A stretch of DNA of 64,000 bases from Calditrichota bacterium (GCA_020637445.1 JACJVZ010000003.1:255064-319063); one strand, 5' to 3'; positions 27,923 through 37,166 are shown, counted from the first letter of the stretch. Made by a program: numbers and translations. Notes: a model not told the origin generated them from the sequence alone.

Positions 27923-29341
27923 TTAGTTCAGCCTCCACATGTCAAGCAGTAGATTGGCGACACGGAAGGCGTCTTTGGCGCAGCCGTTGACGGAGACGCC
28001 GCGGTATGAAGCGCCGGTGAACAGCAGGCCGGGAAGTTGACGTTCGAGTATTTCAGTTTCGCGCACGCGATCGAGATGGCCGCGCGTATACTGCGCAATG
28101 CCTTTCGGATGGCGAATCAATTTACGGAAAACGGGATCGCGCTTCACGTTGAAGAGTTTGCGGTGCTCCTTAGCCGCAAGAGACTCAACGTCTCTGTCGC
28201 TTAGTTCAACGATATCCGGATCGTGTGCGCCGCCGATCATCGTGCGCAGCATATGCGTACCGGCAGGCGCCTGTCCGGGGAAGATCGCGTCGCACCAGAG
28301 CGATCCCAGCGCGCGATAATCTTCGCCGCGCGGAATCAAAACGCCGAACCCGTCGAGCGAGTGACCTACGTCTTCGATTTTGTGGCCGTGCGCCACGACG
28401 TCCACCGGCGCAAAAGGAATTGCCCGCAAACCCTCGGCGGCATTAAACGACAACTCCGAGACGATTTCCGCGGCGGCATAAGACGGACAAGCCAGAATCA
28501 CGACGTCTGCCGAATGAGTTTGCCCGTTTGTCACAACTTCAAACGACTCGCCTTGCTTGAGAACGGCTTTCACTTCACAATTGGTGATGATATTTTCTTT
28601 GAGCTCCGCCGCGAGCGTGTCGGTAAGTTCGCCCATGCCGTTTTCGAACGTGGTCAATGTCGCGGCCGCGCCGCCGGGGCCGCCTGAGATTTTTCCGTTG
28701 CGCTTGGCTTCGCGTTTTTTGGCAATCATCGCGCGGAAAAGTCCTCCGTGGTCTGTTTCCATTTCCACCATTTTGGGAAACACGGCACGCAGCGAAAGCT
28801 CTTTCGCGTTTCCCGCGAAGATTCCCGAGACCATCGGGTCGATCATGTAGTGCGCGAAGGTGTCGCCCAATCTGCGTCTCGCGAAATTGTAAACGGTTTC
28901 ATCTTCACCGTCGCGCTTGGCGGGAACGGCAAGCTCCATCGCAACGCGCAGCTTCGATTTCACGGGCAGAATACTCGACGACAAAAATTGGCGCGGACTG
29001 AGCGGCACTTCGTGCATTTGACCGTGATGATAAATATAGCGTTTTGACGCGTGCGACGAGGCTTTGACCAAACGTTTTTTCAAACCCAGCCGCTCGATCA
29101 AATCAAGCGTCGCGGGTTCATTGTCGAGAAAACCGTTCGGTCCCCATTCGCAGGTAAACCCGTCGACGTGGTCGGTGCGCGTCGCGCCGCCGGTCATGTT
29201 TTTCGATTCGAGAATCGTGATCTGGGGATTTGCACCGCGTTCACGTCCCAACTCGCGGACCAAATACGCCGTTGCCAAACCCGCGATTCCGCCGCCGACT
29301 ATAACAACTTTTGGACTCAAGGGATCAGAGGGTTGCAGCAT
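27923..29341 (-). CDS. hemY: Protoporphyrinogen oxidase, HemY type
   Basis: FAD enzyme that oxidises protoporphyrinogen IX (or coproporphyrinogen III in the coproporphyrin branch). Dinucleotide-binding start VVIVGGGIAGLATAYLV, then the middle substrate domain, and C-terminal LLFTGASYRGVSVNGCAKDA. About 472 residues. Start ATG 29341 is preferred because GGGAG lies seven bases upstream; it overlaps the ferrochelatase gene by 17 bases. HemY-type enzymes use oxygen, whereas HemN in the same operon is oxygen-independent. I do not see HemQ nearby, so the protoporphyrin branch is more likely. Confidence 0.92.
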   Translation of the reverse strand: MLQPSDPLSPKVVIVGGGIAGLATAYLVRELGRERGANPQITILESKNMTGGATRTDHVDGFTCEWGPNGFLDNEPATLDLIERLGLKKRLVKASSHASKRYIYHHGQMHEVPLSPRQFLSSSILPVKSKLRVAMELAVPAKRDGEDETVYNFARRRLGDTFAHYMIDPMVSGIFAGNAKELSLRAVFPKMVEMETDHGGLFRAMIAKKREAKRNGKISGGPGGAAATLTTFENGMGELTDTLAAELKENIITNCEVKAVLKQGESFEVVTNGQTHSADVVILACPSYAAAEIVSELSFNAAEGLRAIPFAPVDVVAHGHKIEDVGHSLDGFGVLIPRGEDYRALGSLWCDAIFPGQAPAGTHMLRTMIGGAHDPDIVELSDRDVESLAAKEHRKLFNVKRDPVFRKLIRHPKGIAQYTRGHLDRVRETEILERQLPGLLFTGASYRGVSVNGCAKDAFRVANLLLDMWRLN

Positions 29342-30278
29342 GATTCTTCTCCCGCCACACATTCATGAGCGCGCCGGCGAATTTCGGATCGTCGTTAAAA
29401 ACCCGCACGCGCACGTATTTCTTGACGCCGCGTTCGTTGACGAGATTCTTCGCGACGTCATCCAAATCATAGAGTGTTTCCAAACAGTCAGCGACGAAAC
29501 TCAGCGGCATCATGACGATCGGCGCATCGCTTTTCGCCCATTCTTCCAATGCGTCTTCCATATAAGGTTTGGTCCACTCGACCGGACCGACTTTGCTTTG
29601 AAACGCGACGATCCACTCCGTCCCGTTCGGCAGCCGCTCAGCAAGTTTTTCCGCCGACGCGCGCACGCGGTCCGGATAGTCGTCGCCGCGATTGACGTAG
29701 ATTTTCGGGATGCCGTGCGCGACAAACATTACACGCGCACCGGGTCCGGCTTCTTCAAGCGCGGAGTTCAAATACTCTTCCCACAGGTCAAGGACGCTCT
29801 CTTCTTGTCCCCAATCTTCAAGATACTCGAATTCGATTTGCAGTTTCTGCGCGGCGTGTTCGACGACTTTCATGACCGAACCCGTCATCGTATGCGTGTA
29901 GTGCGGGAACAACGGCAGCACGTTGATTTTGCTCACTCCCTTTTCAGCCAGCGCGGTCATGGCCTCTTCGATCGTCGGATTCATGTACCGAAACGCCCAA
30001 GCGACTTCCATATCTTCGCCGCGGATGGCGAGCTCGCGAAGAATGTTTTGCCTGAGCGCTTCGGTCCAATCAAACAGGGGGCTGTATCCGCCCAGCGATT
30101 CGTATCGATCCGCGACTTCCTCTTTGCGTTTCATCGCAATCAGACTCGCGAGTGGTTTTCGGATCACGGCGGGCAAGTCGATGATCGCGGGATCGCTGAA
30201 GATTTCGCGCAAGTAAGGTTCGACGTCATTGCGGCGGGCTGGACCGCCCATATTAATAATGAGGAGGGCTTCTTTCAC
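29325..30278 (-). CDS. hemH: Ferrochelatase
   Basis: Inserts iron into the porphyrin ring. Seen: LLIINMGGPARRNDVEPYL at the start, FVAHGIPKIYVNRGDDYP with the metal-site His, VAFQSKVGPVEWTKPY, and FVADCLETLYDLD with the conserved Glu. About 317 residues. GTG 30278 was chosen because it is preceded by GAGG eight bases upstream and begins the conserved region; the extra 37 residues of a longer frame overlap hemN and look unlike ferrochelatase. Confidence 0.94.
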   Translation of the reverse strand: MKEALLIINMGGPARRNDVEPYLREIFSDPAIIDLPAVIRKPLASLIAMKRKEEVADRYESLGGYSPLFDWTEALRQNILRELAIRGEDMEVAWAFRYMNPTIEEAMTALAEKGVSKINVLPLFPHYTHTMTGSVMKVVEHAAQKLQIEFEYLEDWGQEESVLDLWEEYLNSALEEAGPGARVMFVAHGIPKIYVNRGDDYPDRVRASAEKLAERLPNGTEWIVAFQSKVGPVEWTKPYMEDALEEWAKSDAPIVMMPLSFVADCLETLYDLDDVAKNLVNERGVKKYVRVRVFNDDPKFAGALMNVWREKNHAATL

Positions 30279-30288
30279 TTCGGAATCC

Positions 30289-31683
30289 TCAAACTGTCTT
30301 TGAAAAAACAACGTTGGCCTGTTCGCCGAGATAGCGGTCGAAGGGCATGGCAAGATTACGAACGAACAGTTGTCCGAGCGGCGTGACACGGTAACCGGTC
30401 TCAGTTTTCGTTACCAATCCCCGCGCTTCAAACGATCCAATTTGCTGCATGGCATTTTGCATTCTCAGGACGAAATCTTCTCCGAGCGCATAACTATTTT
30501 CGGGCAGCGCAACGTCGAGATTGCACATCAGATGGTTGATGATCTGCTTGGTAGCACGGTCGTCGGACGAGAGCTCGTGACCGCGCTCAAGCGGGAGCTT
30601 ACCGTCTTCGATAACGGTCGCGTAGGCTTCTGGCAGCGGAATATTTTGTGCAAACAAGTCCGTAAACTCGCTGATGCCTGAGCATCCCAAACCCAACAAC
30701 TCGAGTCCGCGCGTCGTAGTGTAGCCCATGAAGTTTCTCCACAGGCGGCCTTGACTCTGCGCAACGGATAGATCGTCGTCCGGCAGCGCAAAGTGGTCCA
30801 TGCCGATGGCGGCATATCCCGTTTCTCCGAAAATGCGGTTCGCGTCGAGCAGCATCCCCAAACGATCGCGCGAAGACGGAAGCACGTCTTCGTTGATAGC
30901 ACGTTGATGTTTCATCCGCGCGGGCAAATGCGCATAACCAAAACACGCGAGCCTGTCGGGGCGCAGGGTAGCGATTGAAGCGACAGTTTCGCGCCACGTG
31001 TCACGCGTTTGGCGCGGCAGGCCGTAAATCAAGTCGATGTTGACGCTCTGAAAACCGCGCACGCGGGCGCGTTCTATGAACTCGCTGATCTCTTGGAATG
31101 TATATTCACGACGAACGGCTGCTTGAACGTCGGCGTTCAAGTCTTGAAGTCCGGCGGAGATTCTCGTGAATCCGCGTTCGGCAAGCAAGTCTAAGTGTTC
31201 GTCTGTGGTAACACGCGGATCCACTTCAATTGAGCGGTCGAAATTCTCCGCACCGGGAATTTTCTCAATCACGAGATCGAGAACCTGCGCGAGCCTCTTT
31301 GTGGGAACGTAGGTCGGAGTTCCTCCGCCGAGATGCAATTGACTGTGTTTTACCGGAAACTTAAACTCACTCGTGACCCGGCGAATTTCCGTTTCAAGCG
31401 CGTCCATGTAGCGGTGCATGCGCGCGTCGTCGTGCGTGATGTGCGCGTTACAGCCGCAATAGAGGCAGCGTTGACGGCAAAACGGAAGATGCAGATAAAC
31501 CGCAATAGCCTTTTCGTCTTGCCCAAGCCGTCCCAACGTATTGACGAAGGCGTCGCGGTTAAGCGGCGCTTTCCACACGGGAACGGTCGGATAGCTCGTG
31601 TAACGCGGACCGCGGATGTCAAGCTCTTCGATAAGTGAAAAGATTTGCTCTTCAGGAATATCTCTCCAATCAGTCTGAATCAT
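30289..31683 (-). CDS. hemN: Oxygen-independent coproporphyrinogen III oxidase
   Basis: Radical SAM enzyme that decarboxylates two propionates of coproporphyrinogen III without oxygen. The cluster motif HLPFCRQRCLYCGCN has the CxxxCxxCxC form of true HemN, not HemW. Also seen: LHLGGGTPTYV, EVDPRVTTDEHLD, SAGLQDLNADVQ and the C-terminal HemN domain. Length 464 is typical. Start ATG 31683 overlaps the hemE stop by four bases. Confidence 0.96.
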   Translation of the reverse strand: MIQTDWRDIPEEQIFSLIEELDIRGPRYTSYPTVPVWKAPLNRDAFVNTLGRLGQDEKAIAVYLHLPFCRQRCLYCGCNAHITHDDARMHRYMDALETEIRRVTSEFKFPVKHSQLHLGGGTPTYVPTKRLAQVLDLVIEKIPGAENFDRSIEVDPRVTTDEHLDLLAERGFTRISAGLQDLNADVQAAVRREYTFQEISEFIERARVRGFQSVNIDLIYGLPRQTRDTWRETVASIATLRPDRLACFGYAHLPARMKHQRAINEDVLPSSRDRLGMLLDANRIFGETGYAAIGMDHFALPDDDLSVAQSQGRLWRNFMGYTTTRGLELLGLGCSGISEFTDLFAQNIPLPEAYATVIEDGKLPLERGHELSSDDRATKQIINHLMCNLDVALPENSYALGEDFVLRMQNAMQQIGSFEARGLVTKTETGYRVTPLGQLFVRNLAMPFDRYLGEQANVVFSKTV

Positions 31684-32747
31684 TTCTTCCCTCCGCGAAT
31701 TTCATCCAAGAGGATTTCCACATTTTGGATCGGCGTGTCCGGCAGAATGCCGTGACCGAGGTTGAAGATGTGGCCGCGTTGACCGGCTTCGACCAGGATT
31801 TCACGCGTACGCCTGCGAATGGTCTGTTCGTCAGTCAAGAGCAGTACCGGGTCGAGATTCCCTTGCAGGGCGACGTCGTGACCAAAACGTTTGCGAGCCG
31901 TTGAAAAGTTCATGCGCCAATCAAGACCGTACACGGACGCGCCGACGTTCGAGGCGGACTCCAGATGCATTCCGTTCAGAACAAAGTACGTGAGCGGCAC
32001 GTCAAGCTCCCGCAGTGCACTGAAAATTCTCTGCAGCACGGGCAGATTGACACGGCGGTATTCTTCATCGGTCAGAATGCCGCCCCATGTATCAAACAGT
32101 TGAATCGCGTCCGCGCCGTATTCAATCATGGCCCGCATGTAGTCCACAGTCATCGCGGCAATGTTGTCGAGCAGCAGTTCAAACGTCTTCGGATCGGCAT
32201 ATATCATGTTCTTTGTGCGGCGGAACGGATCGGGCTTTCCGCCTTCAATCATGTAGCACGCCAGTGTAAACGGAGCACCCGCGAACCCGATCAGAGCTTT
32301 GTCGTCCGCAAGTTCGGAGCGGATCATTTTGACGGCGTTCAAAACTTCGGTCAACTCTTCGCGCGGATCGAAGTTGCGCATGTTTTCCACGTCACGGCGC
32401 TCGCGGACAGGACGATCGATAACGGGACCGTGTCCTTTGTCGAAATGCAGTCCGTTGCCGAAGGGAATGGCAGGAATGAGAATGTCGCTGAACAGTATCG
32501 CGGCGTCGAAACCGAAGCGGCGAATCGGCTGCATCGTTACTTCGCACGCGAGTTCGGGTGTCAGGCAAACTTTTACAAAATCGTTATCCGCACGCACGGC
32601 CAAATATTCCGGCAAATAGCGGCCAGCCTGACGCATGAGCCACACGGGTGGAACATCCAGCACTTCACCGCGGGCGGCGCGCAGAAATTTCTTGGTTTCG
32701 ATTTCGAAAGTCGGTTTATGGTGTGTTTGAACGAGCGTATCAAGCAT
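31680..32747 (-). CDS. hemE: Uroporphyrinogen decarboxylase
   Basis: Decarboxylates uroporphyrinogen III to coproporphyrinogen III. Diagnostic MRQAGRYLPEY near residue 32, FSDILIP, GFAGAPFTLACYMIEG, and GNLDPVLL. The 355-residue length is standard with start ATG 32747; the longer open frame upstream (to 33065) lies antisense-like inside hemD in another frame and is not real. The start overlaps the hemD stop by eight bases. Confidence 0.96.
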   Translation of the reverse strand: MLDTLVQTHHKPTFEIETKKFLRAARGEVLDVPPVWLMRQAGRYLPEYLAVRADNDFVKVCLTPELACEVTMQPIRRFGFDAAILFSDILIPAIPFGNGLHFDKGHGPVIDRPVRERRDVENMRNFDPREELTEVLNAVKMIRSELADDKALIGFAGAPFTLACYMIEGGKPDPFRRTKNMIYADPKTFELLLDNIAAMTVDYMRAMIEYGADAIQLFDTWGGILTDEEYRRVNLPVLQRIFSALRELDVPLTYFVLNGMHLESASNVGASVYGLDWRMNFSTARKRFGHDVALQGNLDPVLLLTDEQTIRRRTREILVEAGQRGHIFNLGHGILPDTPIQNVEILLDEIRGGKK

Positions 32748-33483
32748 GTGTGTGTCCCCATTCCAGTTCCAACGCTTCGCGCACGGCCCGGGAAATAGCA
32801 AGTGAATAGGTGTCCTGAGACATCGAGATGTTTTTGTGTCCGGTTTCGGCCAACGCTTTCTGCGTGCTTGGGCCGATTGCAATCGCCGTAAGATTCCACG
32901 GCGCCGGAAATGCTTTGCCGAACGCACGTACTGCGCTCGGCGCATAAAAAACAGCCGCGGCAAAACCTGCGGCTGACTCAAGCTGCTCCCGCAAGACAGT
33001 GTCTTCAACAGGAACGGTTTTATAAACAGGAAGGCAGTCGATGTGAAGACCCTCCTGACGAGCAATCTTGGTAAACTCAGTATCGTGCCCGGCCGGAGAC
33101 GGATAGAGGATTTCCGTTCCGGCGGGCAACGATTTAGAAAGAGTCTGTGCGAGGTGTGTTCCGTCCGCGATTTCGGACACTACGTCGGCGGAGCGGCTGA
33201 AGAGTTCGTGAATAACTTCGGCGGTTGCTTTGCCGACCGCGGCGATCTTGATGTTAAGCGGAAGAACGTGAGCCGATGTTTTCAGCGCGCGAAACAAACC
33301 CCGCACTCCGTTTGCGCTGGTAAACGCGATCCAGTTGTACTTAAACAGTTGTTTGACGTCAGCCGCGAGAAACTCCGTGTTCGTAACGGGCAGAAATGTG
33401 CAATCAACACCGTTCGCGTCAAGTTCGCGGATTAGTTCAGCGCACAATGCCTTGTCACGCAGAATCAGCACTCGGCCTGGCAT
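32740..33483 (-). CDS. hemD: Uroporphyrinogen-III synthase
   Basis: Closes hydroxymethylbilane to uroporphyrinogen III with inversion of ring D. The family is poorly conserved; here FTSANGVRGLFRAL, a VGKATAEVI segment, YPSPAGHDTEF, and YAPSAVRAFGKAF followed by IAIGPSTQKAL fit well. 247 residues. It overlaps hemC by 19 bases and hemE by eight. Confidence 0.92.
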   Translation of the reverse strand: MPGRVLILRDKALCAELIRELDANGVDCTFLPVTNTEFLAADVKQLFKYNWIAFTSANGVRGLFRALKTSAHVLPLNIKIAAVGKATAEVIHELFSRSADVVSEIADGTHLAQTLSKSLPAGTEILYPSPAGHDTEFTKIARQEGLHIDCLPVYKTVPVEDTVLREQLESAAGFAAAVFYAPSAVRAFGKAFPAPWNLTAIAIGPSTQKALAETGHKNISMSQDTYSLAISRAVREALELEWGHTHA

Positions 33484-34367
33484 GACAGATTCAGTTCGTG
33501 GTAAAGTTCGTCGGCGAGCTTGTCGGTGTCTGTTCCGCGCACTGTGGCGCGAACCGCTCCGGTGTTCTCACTGAACCAGAATCCTTCGAGCGTCCATTCG
33601 CCTTTCTCAAATGATGCGTTCACTCCCAAGGGCAGACCGCATCCGCCGCCGAACAACGCCTGTACCCGGCGTTCCATACGGGTTGCCGCAAACGTCGTTT
33701 CATTATGAATGGCTTCCTTAACTAAGGAGATTTTATCGTCATCAGTTCGCATCTGTATCGCCAGCGCGCCTTGTCCGGGAGCCGGAACGAACCGGGAGGG
33801 CTCAAGTCGCTCGACCCGAAATTCGCTCATATCAATCCCAAGTCTGCGGACACCTGCGCTGGCCAGAAGAATAGCGTCGTACTCACCGTTATGGAGCTTG
33901 GTTAGACGCGTCGGGACATTTCCGCGTAGATCTTTGGTTTTCAGATCCGGCCGCAACGCACGCAGTTGGGCTTCGCGGCGGACTGCGCTGGTGCCAACGA
34001 CCGCTCCGGGTTTCAAGAAGAAGTCTTCGGCAGGCATCGTCACCGCTTCGCGGCGCATGATCAGCAAATCAGCCACGTCTTCACGAGTGGAAACGGCGGC
34101 CAAGGATAGGCCTTGCGGTGATTGCGACGGCATATCCTTATAGGAGTGTACGGCGATGTCCACGCGGCGTTCGAGCAGAGCCTGTTCAAGTTCCTTGGTG
34201 AAATAGCCGCTGCCTTCGAGTTCGCGCAGGGGTCGATCTGTGACTCGGTCACCCTGAGTACTAATGACCACCACATCTACAGGGGCGTCGAGCTTTTCTT
34301 CGATGAATTTGCGCACCCAATTGGTCTGGGTCTTAGCGAGGGCGCTGCCGCGGGTACCGATAATCAT
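33465..34367 (-). CDS. hemC: Porphobilinogen deaminase (hydroxymethylbilane synthase)
   Basis: Joins four porphobilinogens into hydroxymethylbilane. Start IIGTRGSALAKTQTNWV, then HSYKDMPSQSPQGL, the substrate-binding DLRGNVPTRLTKL and AGVRRLG, and Cys in ALFGGGCGLPLG that carries the dipyrromethane cofactor. 300 residues. It is the first gene of the haem operon; the 34368-34930 intergenic region upstream has candidate operator repeats (34431-34480). Confidence 0.97.
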   Translation of the reverse strand: MIIGTRGSALAKTQTNWVRKFIEEKLDAPVDVVVISTQGDRVTDRPLRELEGSGYFTKELEQALLERRVDIAVHSYKDMPSQSPQGLSLAAVSTREDVADLLIMRREAVTMPAEDFFLKPGAVVGTSAVRREAQLRALRPDLKTKDLRGNVPTRLTKLHNGEYDAILLASAGVRRLGIDMSEFRVERLEPSRFVPAPGQGALAIQMRTDDDKISLVKEAIHNETTFAATRMERRVQALFGGGCGLPLGVNASFEKGEWTLEGFWFSENTGAVRATVRGTDTDKLADELYHELNLSCQAEC

Positions 34368-34430
34368 GTCTCAATTGCGTTATTTTGGGTAACTTTTGGT
34401 CGCAAAGATACTCAACGGAGCGTGTCTCAG

Positions 34431-34480
34431 TGTCATGCAATTGTCACAGAAACGTCATGTAGCAAAGTCACAGAAAAACG
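34431..34480. promoter_or_regulatory. Repeated GTCACAGAAA elements upstream of hemC
   Basis: Two direct copies of GTCACAGAAA(AA)ACG begin at 34443 and 34467, 24 bases apart, with two GTCATG elements between and before them (34431, 34454). They lie 64-113 bases upstream of the hemC start, where an operator or activator site would be expected. The rest of the 34368-34930 gap is A+T-rich and has no visible gene. Confidence 0.4.
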
Positions 34481-34930
34481 GCCAAATAATTTAGATAAAA
34501 ATATCTTATTATCTATGAATCCATTTTTTCTATATTCACAGTGGTTTAGAGGGGCAAAATCTGCCGCATGATACCGAGCGTAACAACTATATCTTAATAT
34601 GACTTAAGAGGGCAGAATATATCTTGCCTCCTTTTGATTTCGTTTGTGCACTATTGTCACTGACCCTTTATATCGAAATGTGAAATCTTTCGCAAGAGAA
34701 TTCAAGCGGTTAGCACAGTTTAAGTGATTGAAAAACGTTCTGGTTCAAGTGAACAAGGGGCGTTGCGTTTTCTCGTCCTATATGGTATCTTTGCACCAAG
34801 CTTGAGCACGCGGAAGTATGTGTAGAACTTGACTTAAAGGGTAAACTTTCGCGTTTGGGCCAAATCAACCATGAACTGGGCATGCGGGCGGAGAACATCG
34901 GCCCGAGATAAGTTCCCACCAAGATTTACG

Positions 34931-35911
34931 ATGAGGATCTGGAGACACGACAGCACAACATACTCTGCCATAGGCGGCTGCATTTTCGCGGCGAGTTTGC
35001 TGTTGTCCGGACTTCTTCTTGGTGGAACCGCGTTGGCGCAAGAAGCGGTCATTCAAGAGACGATGCGCTATCCGGCGGGAGACCAGAGCAGCCCACAACC
35101 GACCGGGTTGTACGTTGATTGGCACACGGGCGACATTTACGTCGCGGATGCGGCAAACGCTCGGATCGCGATTTACGATTCGCAGCGCCGCTATAACTTT
35201 GAATTTTCGACTCGTGACCGTCTCAGCACTCCGCAGCAGGTTGCCGTGGATTCGCAGGGGCGGATTTTTGTTTTGGGAGACACACGCAAGCACACCCTTT
35301 CCGTTTTTGACTACAACGGCGACTTTTTGAACTATTTGGATTTGCCGTATGAGACAAACGGAGCCGGCCCGATGGGAATCGCATTGGACGATTCCGACCA
35401 GCTTTACATGTTGACGGCCGAACCGGCCCATATATATGTATACACGACGTCCGGCGAAGCGGTGCGCGATTTTCCGATTTTACAGGAGGCGGACGACGAG
35501 ACTCAAGCGACGCCTGTGATGAGTGGTTTTGCGGTGATGGCCAACGAGATGATCGTGACTTTGCCCATCATCGGCCAGATTGCCCGGATCGATTTCGACG
35601 GTAAGTTAATTCGCATATTCGGTTATCCCGGCGGCGGCCAGACGGAATTGAGTTTTCCGGTGGCGTGCTGCAAGACAAATACGGGAGAATATGTGATTCT
35701 CGACAAGCACCGCCACTTGCTGCAGTATTACAGTGCGGACGGTCAATACTTGCGCGAGATCGGCTACCCCGGACTTGATGAAGGGTATTTCTTTCACCCC
35801 TCGAGCTTAGCTTGCTGTTTGGACGGCACACTTGTCGTCGGCCAAATCTACAACAATCGGATACAGTCGGTTGTGTTCAGGAACGAGCCTGTCGTAAGCG
35901 GCGGGTCATGA
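34931..35911 (+). CDS. Exported NHL-repeat beta-propeller protein
   Basis: A secreted or periplasmic protein of about 326 residues. From ATG 34931 it begins with a signal peptide (hydrophobic AIGGCIFAASLLLSGLLLGG, ending ALA). The rest shows NHL-type blades: GLYVDWHTGDIYVADAANARI, GRIFVLGDTRKHTLSVFDYNG, DDSDQLYMLTAEPAHIYVY and PSSLACCLDGTLVVGQIYNNRI, about six blades. NHL propellers bind proteins or ligands; no catalytic motif is seen. An upstream in-frame ATG at 34871 would add 20 unlikely residues. It is the first gene of the plus-strand cytochrome locus, 106 bases before the OmcS-like gene. Confidence 0.82.
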   Translation: MRIWRHDSTTYSAIGGCIFAASLLLSGLLLGGTALAQEAVIQETMRYPAGDQSSPQPTGLYVDWHTGDIYVADAANARIAIYDSQRRYNFEFSTRDRLSTPQQVAVDSQGRIFVLGDTRKHTLSVFDYNGDFLNYLDLPYETNGAGPMGIALDDSDQLYMLTAEPAHIYVYTTSGEAVRDFPILQEADDETQATPVMSGFAVMANEMIVTLPIIGQIARIDFDGKLIRIFGYPGGGQTELSFPVACCKTNTGEYVILDKHRHLLQYYSADGQYLREIGYPGLDEGYFFHPSSLACCLDGTLVVGQIYNNRIQSVVFRNEPVVSGGS

Positions 35912-36017
35912 GTTTACGATGAATGCACCACTTTTAACATATGCCCCTTTTATTTAAAGAGAAATTTGTAACCCATCTCCAGAAGAGATGACTATCTGTA
36001 CCTTAAGGAGGTCTCTA

Positions 36018-37091
36018 ATGAGACGGTCGATGTTTTTGATCCTGACGTTTGCGGCTCTGTTTGTGCTGCAAGTATCTAACGCACTTGCTTTCCATGATGA
36101 AGGCGTTGCGTACTGCTCGGGCTGCCACACCATGCACAATACGGATGGCAATGGCAACTTGATCGATCCGACGGGCCAAGGTTACCAGTATTTGCTGAAG
36201 CAAGCGAATGCGACGGATCTTTGCTTGTCCTGCCACGCTACCAGCCGCGGCGCGGTTTGGGGTAGCGATCCTATGGCCCCGCCGGCCGAACGCGGCCCGG
36301 GTAACTTTGCCTTCTTGCTGGAAGACAACATCAACGACGGCCACAATGGCGGTTCCAATCCGATTCCGGGTTGGCGCGCTGGCCACACTGTCATTTCGCC
36401 GAGCCGCGGCACGGTGGTTGACGGTTTGAATCCGGTTGCTCCGGGCGGTACCTATCCGGCGTCTGCGCTGGGCTGCACGAGCTGCCACGACCCGCACGGC
36501 AACATGAACTATCGTCTGCTCTACGGCGCTGGCGACCATGTCGTGTCCGGTAACTACAACTTTACGCAAGCTGCCCCGATCGCTGAAGGTCTCCCGTTCT
36601 CCGGTACCGGTTCGACGGAAGCCCCGAACAATCACATTGCGTACAACAGCGGCATGAGCGCTTGGTGCTCGAACTGCCACGGCAACTTCCACAACAATCA
36701 AGATCAATATCGTCACCCCAGCGGCGTCACGATGAGCTCTGTGATTCAGAACGTCTATGACACCTACAATGGCACGATTGATCAACACGGTGGTGCGCAT
36801 GCGACGGCGTACTTGACGCTCACTCCGTTTGAAGATCCTGAAATGACCGTGGACTGGACTGCCGGTCCGGATGGAAACAGCCGCGTGAGCTGTATTACTT
36901 GCCACCGCGCACACGCCACCAGCGGCCAGAATTCCGGCCGTTGGGACTTCAACATTCCGTTCTATGAAGAAGACGGTGTTGAATCCGGTTCGTACGTTAT
37001 GCCGCAGCCCGGCAACTACGGCGATCCGAACCAACGTTCGCTGTGCAACAAGTGCCACAACAAGGACGTGAACGACGCGATGCCGTTCTAA
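36018..37091 (+). CDS. Hexahaem OmcS-family c-type cytochrome (putative nanowire subunit)
   Basis: Exported cytochrome of 357 residues. AAGGAGG lies six bases before ATG 36018. The signal peptide ends NALA, giving mature FHDEGVAYCSGCHTMHN. Six CxxCH motifs (CSGCH, CLSCH, CTSCH, CSNCH, CITCH, CNKCH). Order and context closely follow Geobacter sulfurreducens OmcS: CHTMHN at the start, APGGTYPAsALxCtSCHDPHG, GMSaWCsNCHgnfHN, RHPsG, AYLtLtPFE, CitCHRAHAtSG and RsLCNKCHnKD at the end. Mature His16, which in the OmcS filament ligates haem 5 of the adjacent subunit, is in the same place. I infer a polymerising electron-conducting filament subunit. A strong hairpin pair follows at 37106-37220. Confidence 0.9.
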   Translation: MRRSMFLILTFAALFVLQVSNALAFHDEGVAYCSGCHTMHNTDGNGNLIDPTGQGYQYLLKQANATDLCLSCHATSRGAVWGSDPMAPPAERGPGNFAFLLEDNINDGHNGGSNPIPGWRAGHTVISPSRGTVVDGLNPVAPGGTYPASALGCTSCHDPHGNMNYRLLYGAGDHVVSGNYNFTQAAPIAEGLPFSGTGSTEAPNNHIAYNSGMSAWCSNCHGNFHNNQDQYRHPSGVTMSSVIQNVYDTYNGTIDQHGGAHATAYLTLTPFEDPEMTVDWTAGPDGNSRVSCITCHRAHATSGQNSGRWDFNIPFYEEDGVESGSYVMPQPGNYGDPNQRSLCNKCHNKDVNDAMPF

Positions 37092-37105
37092 GATGGATTG
37101 ACTTG

Positions 37106-37135
37106 GGATGAGGGCGGCACATGCCGCCCTCATCC
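37106..37135 (+). other. Perfect 13-bp hairpin after the OmcS-like gene
   Basis: GGATGAGGGCGGC (37106-37118) pairs perfectly with 37123-37135 around a four-base loop, 15 bases past the stop codon, with no T tract. It could protect the 3' end of an abundant cytochrome mRNA or help a downstream terminator. Confidence 0.7.
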
Positions 37136-37166
37136 GCAGGTTTCCGTCTTAAGTTAGTTCCCCGTA

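Noticed and set aside
29064..30386. Plus-strand frame of 440 codons
   Set aside because: Antisense to hemY and hemH, both clearly real; no family resemblance.
32748..33065. Longer hemE with about 106 extra N-terminal residues
   Set aside because: The extension lies inside hemD in another frame and has no uroporphyrinogen decarboxylase features; ATG 32747 gives the normal length.
36015..37133. Minus-strand frame of 372 codons
   Set aside because: Antisense to the OmcS-like gene; Val/Arg/Ala-rich shadow, no domain.
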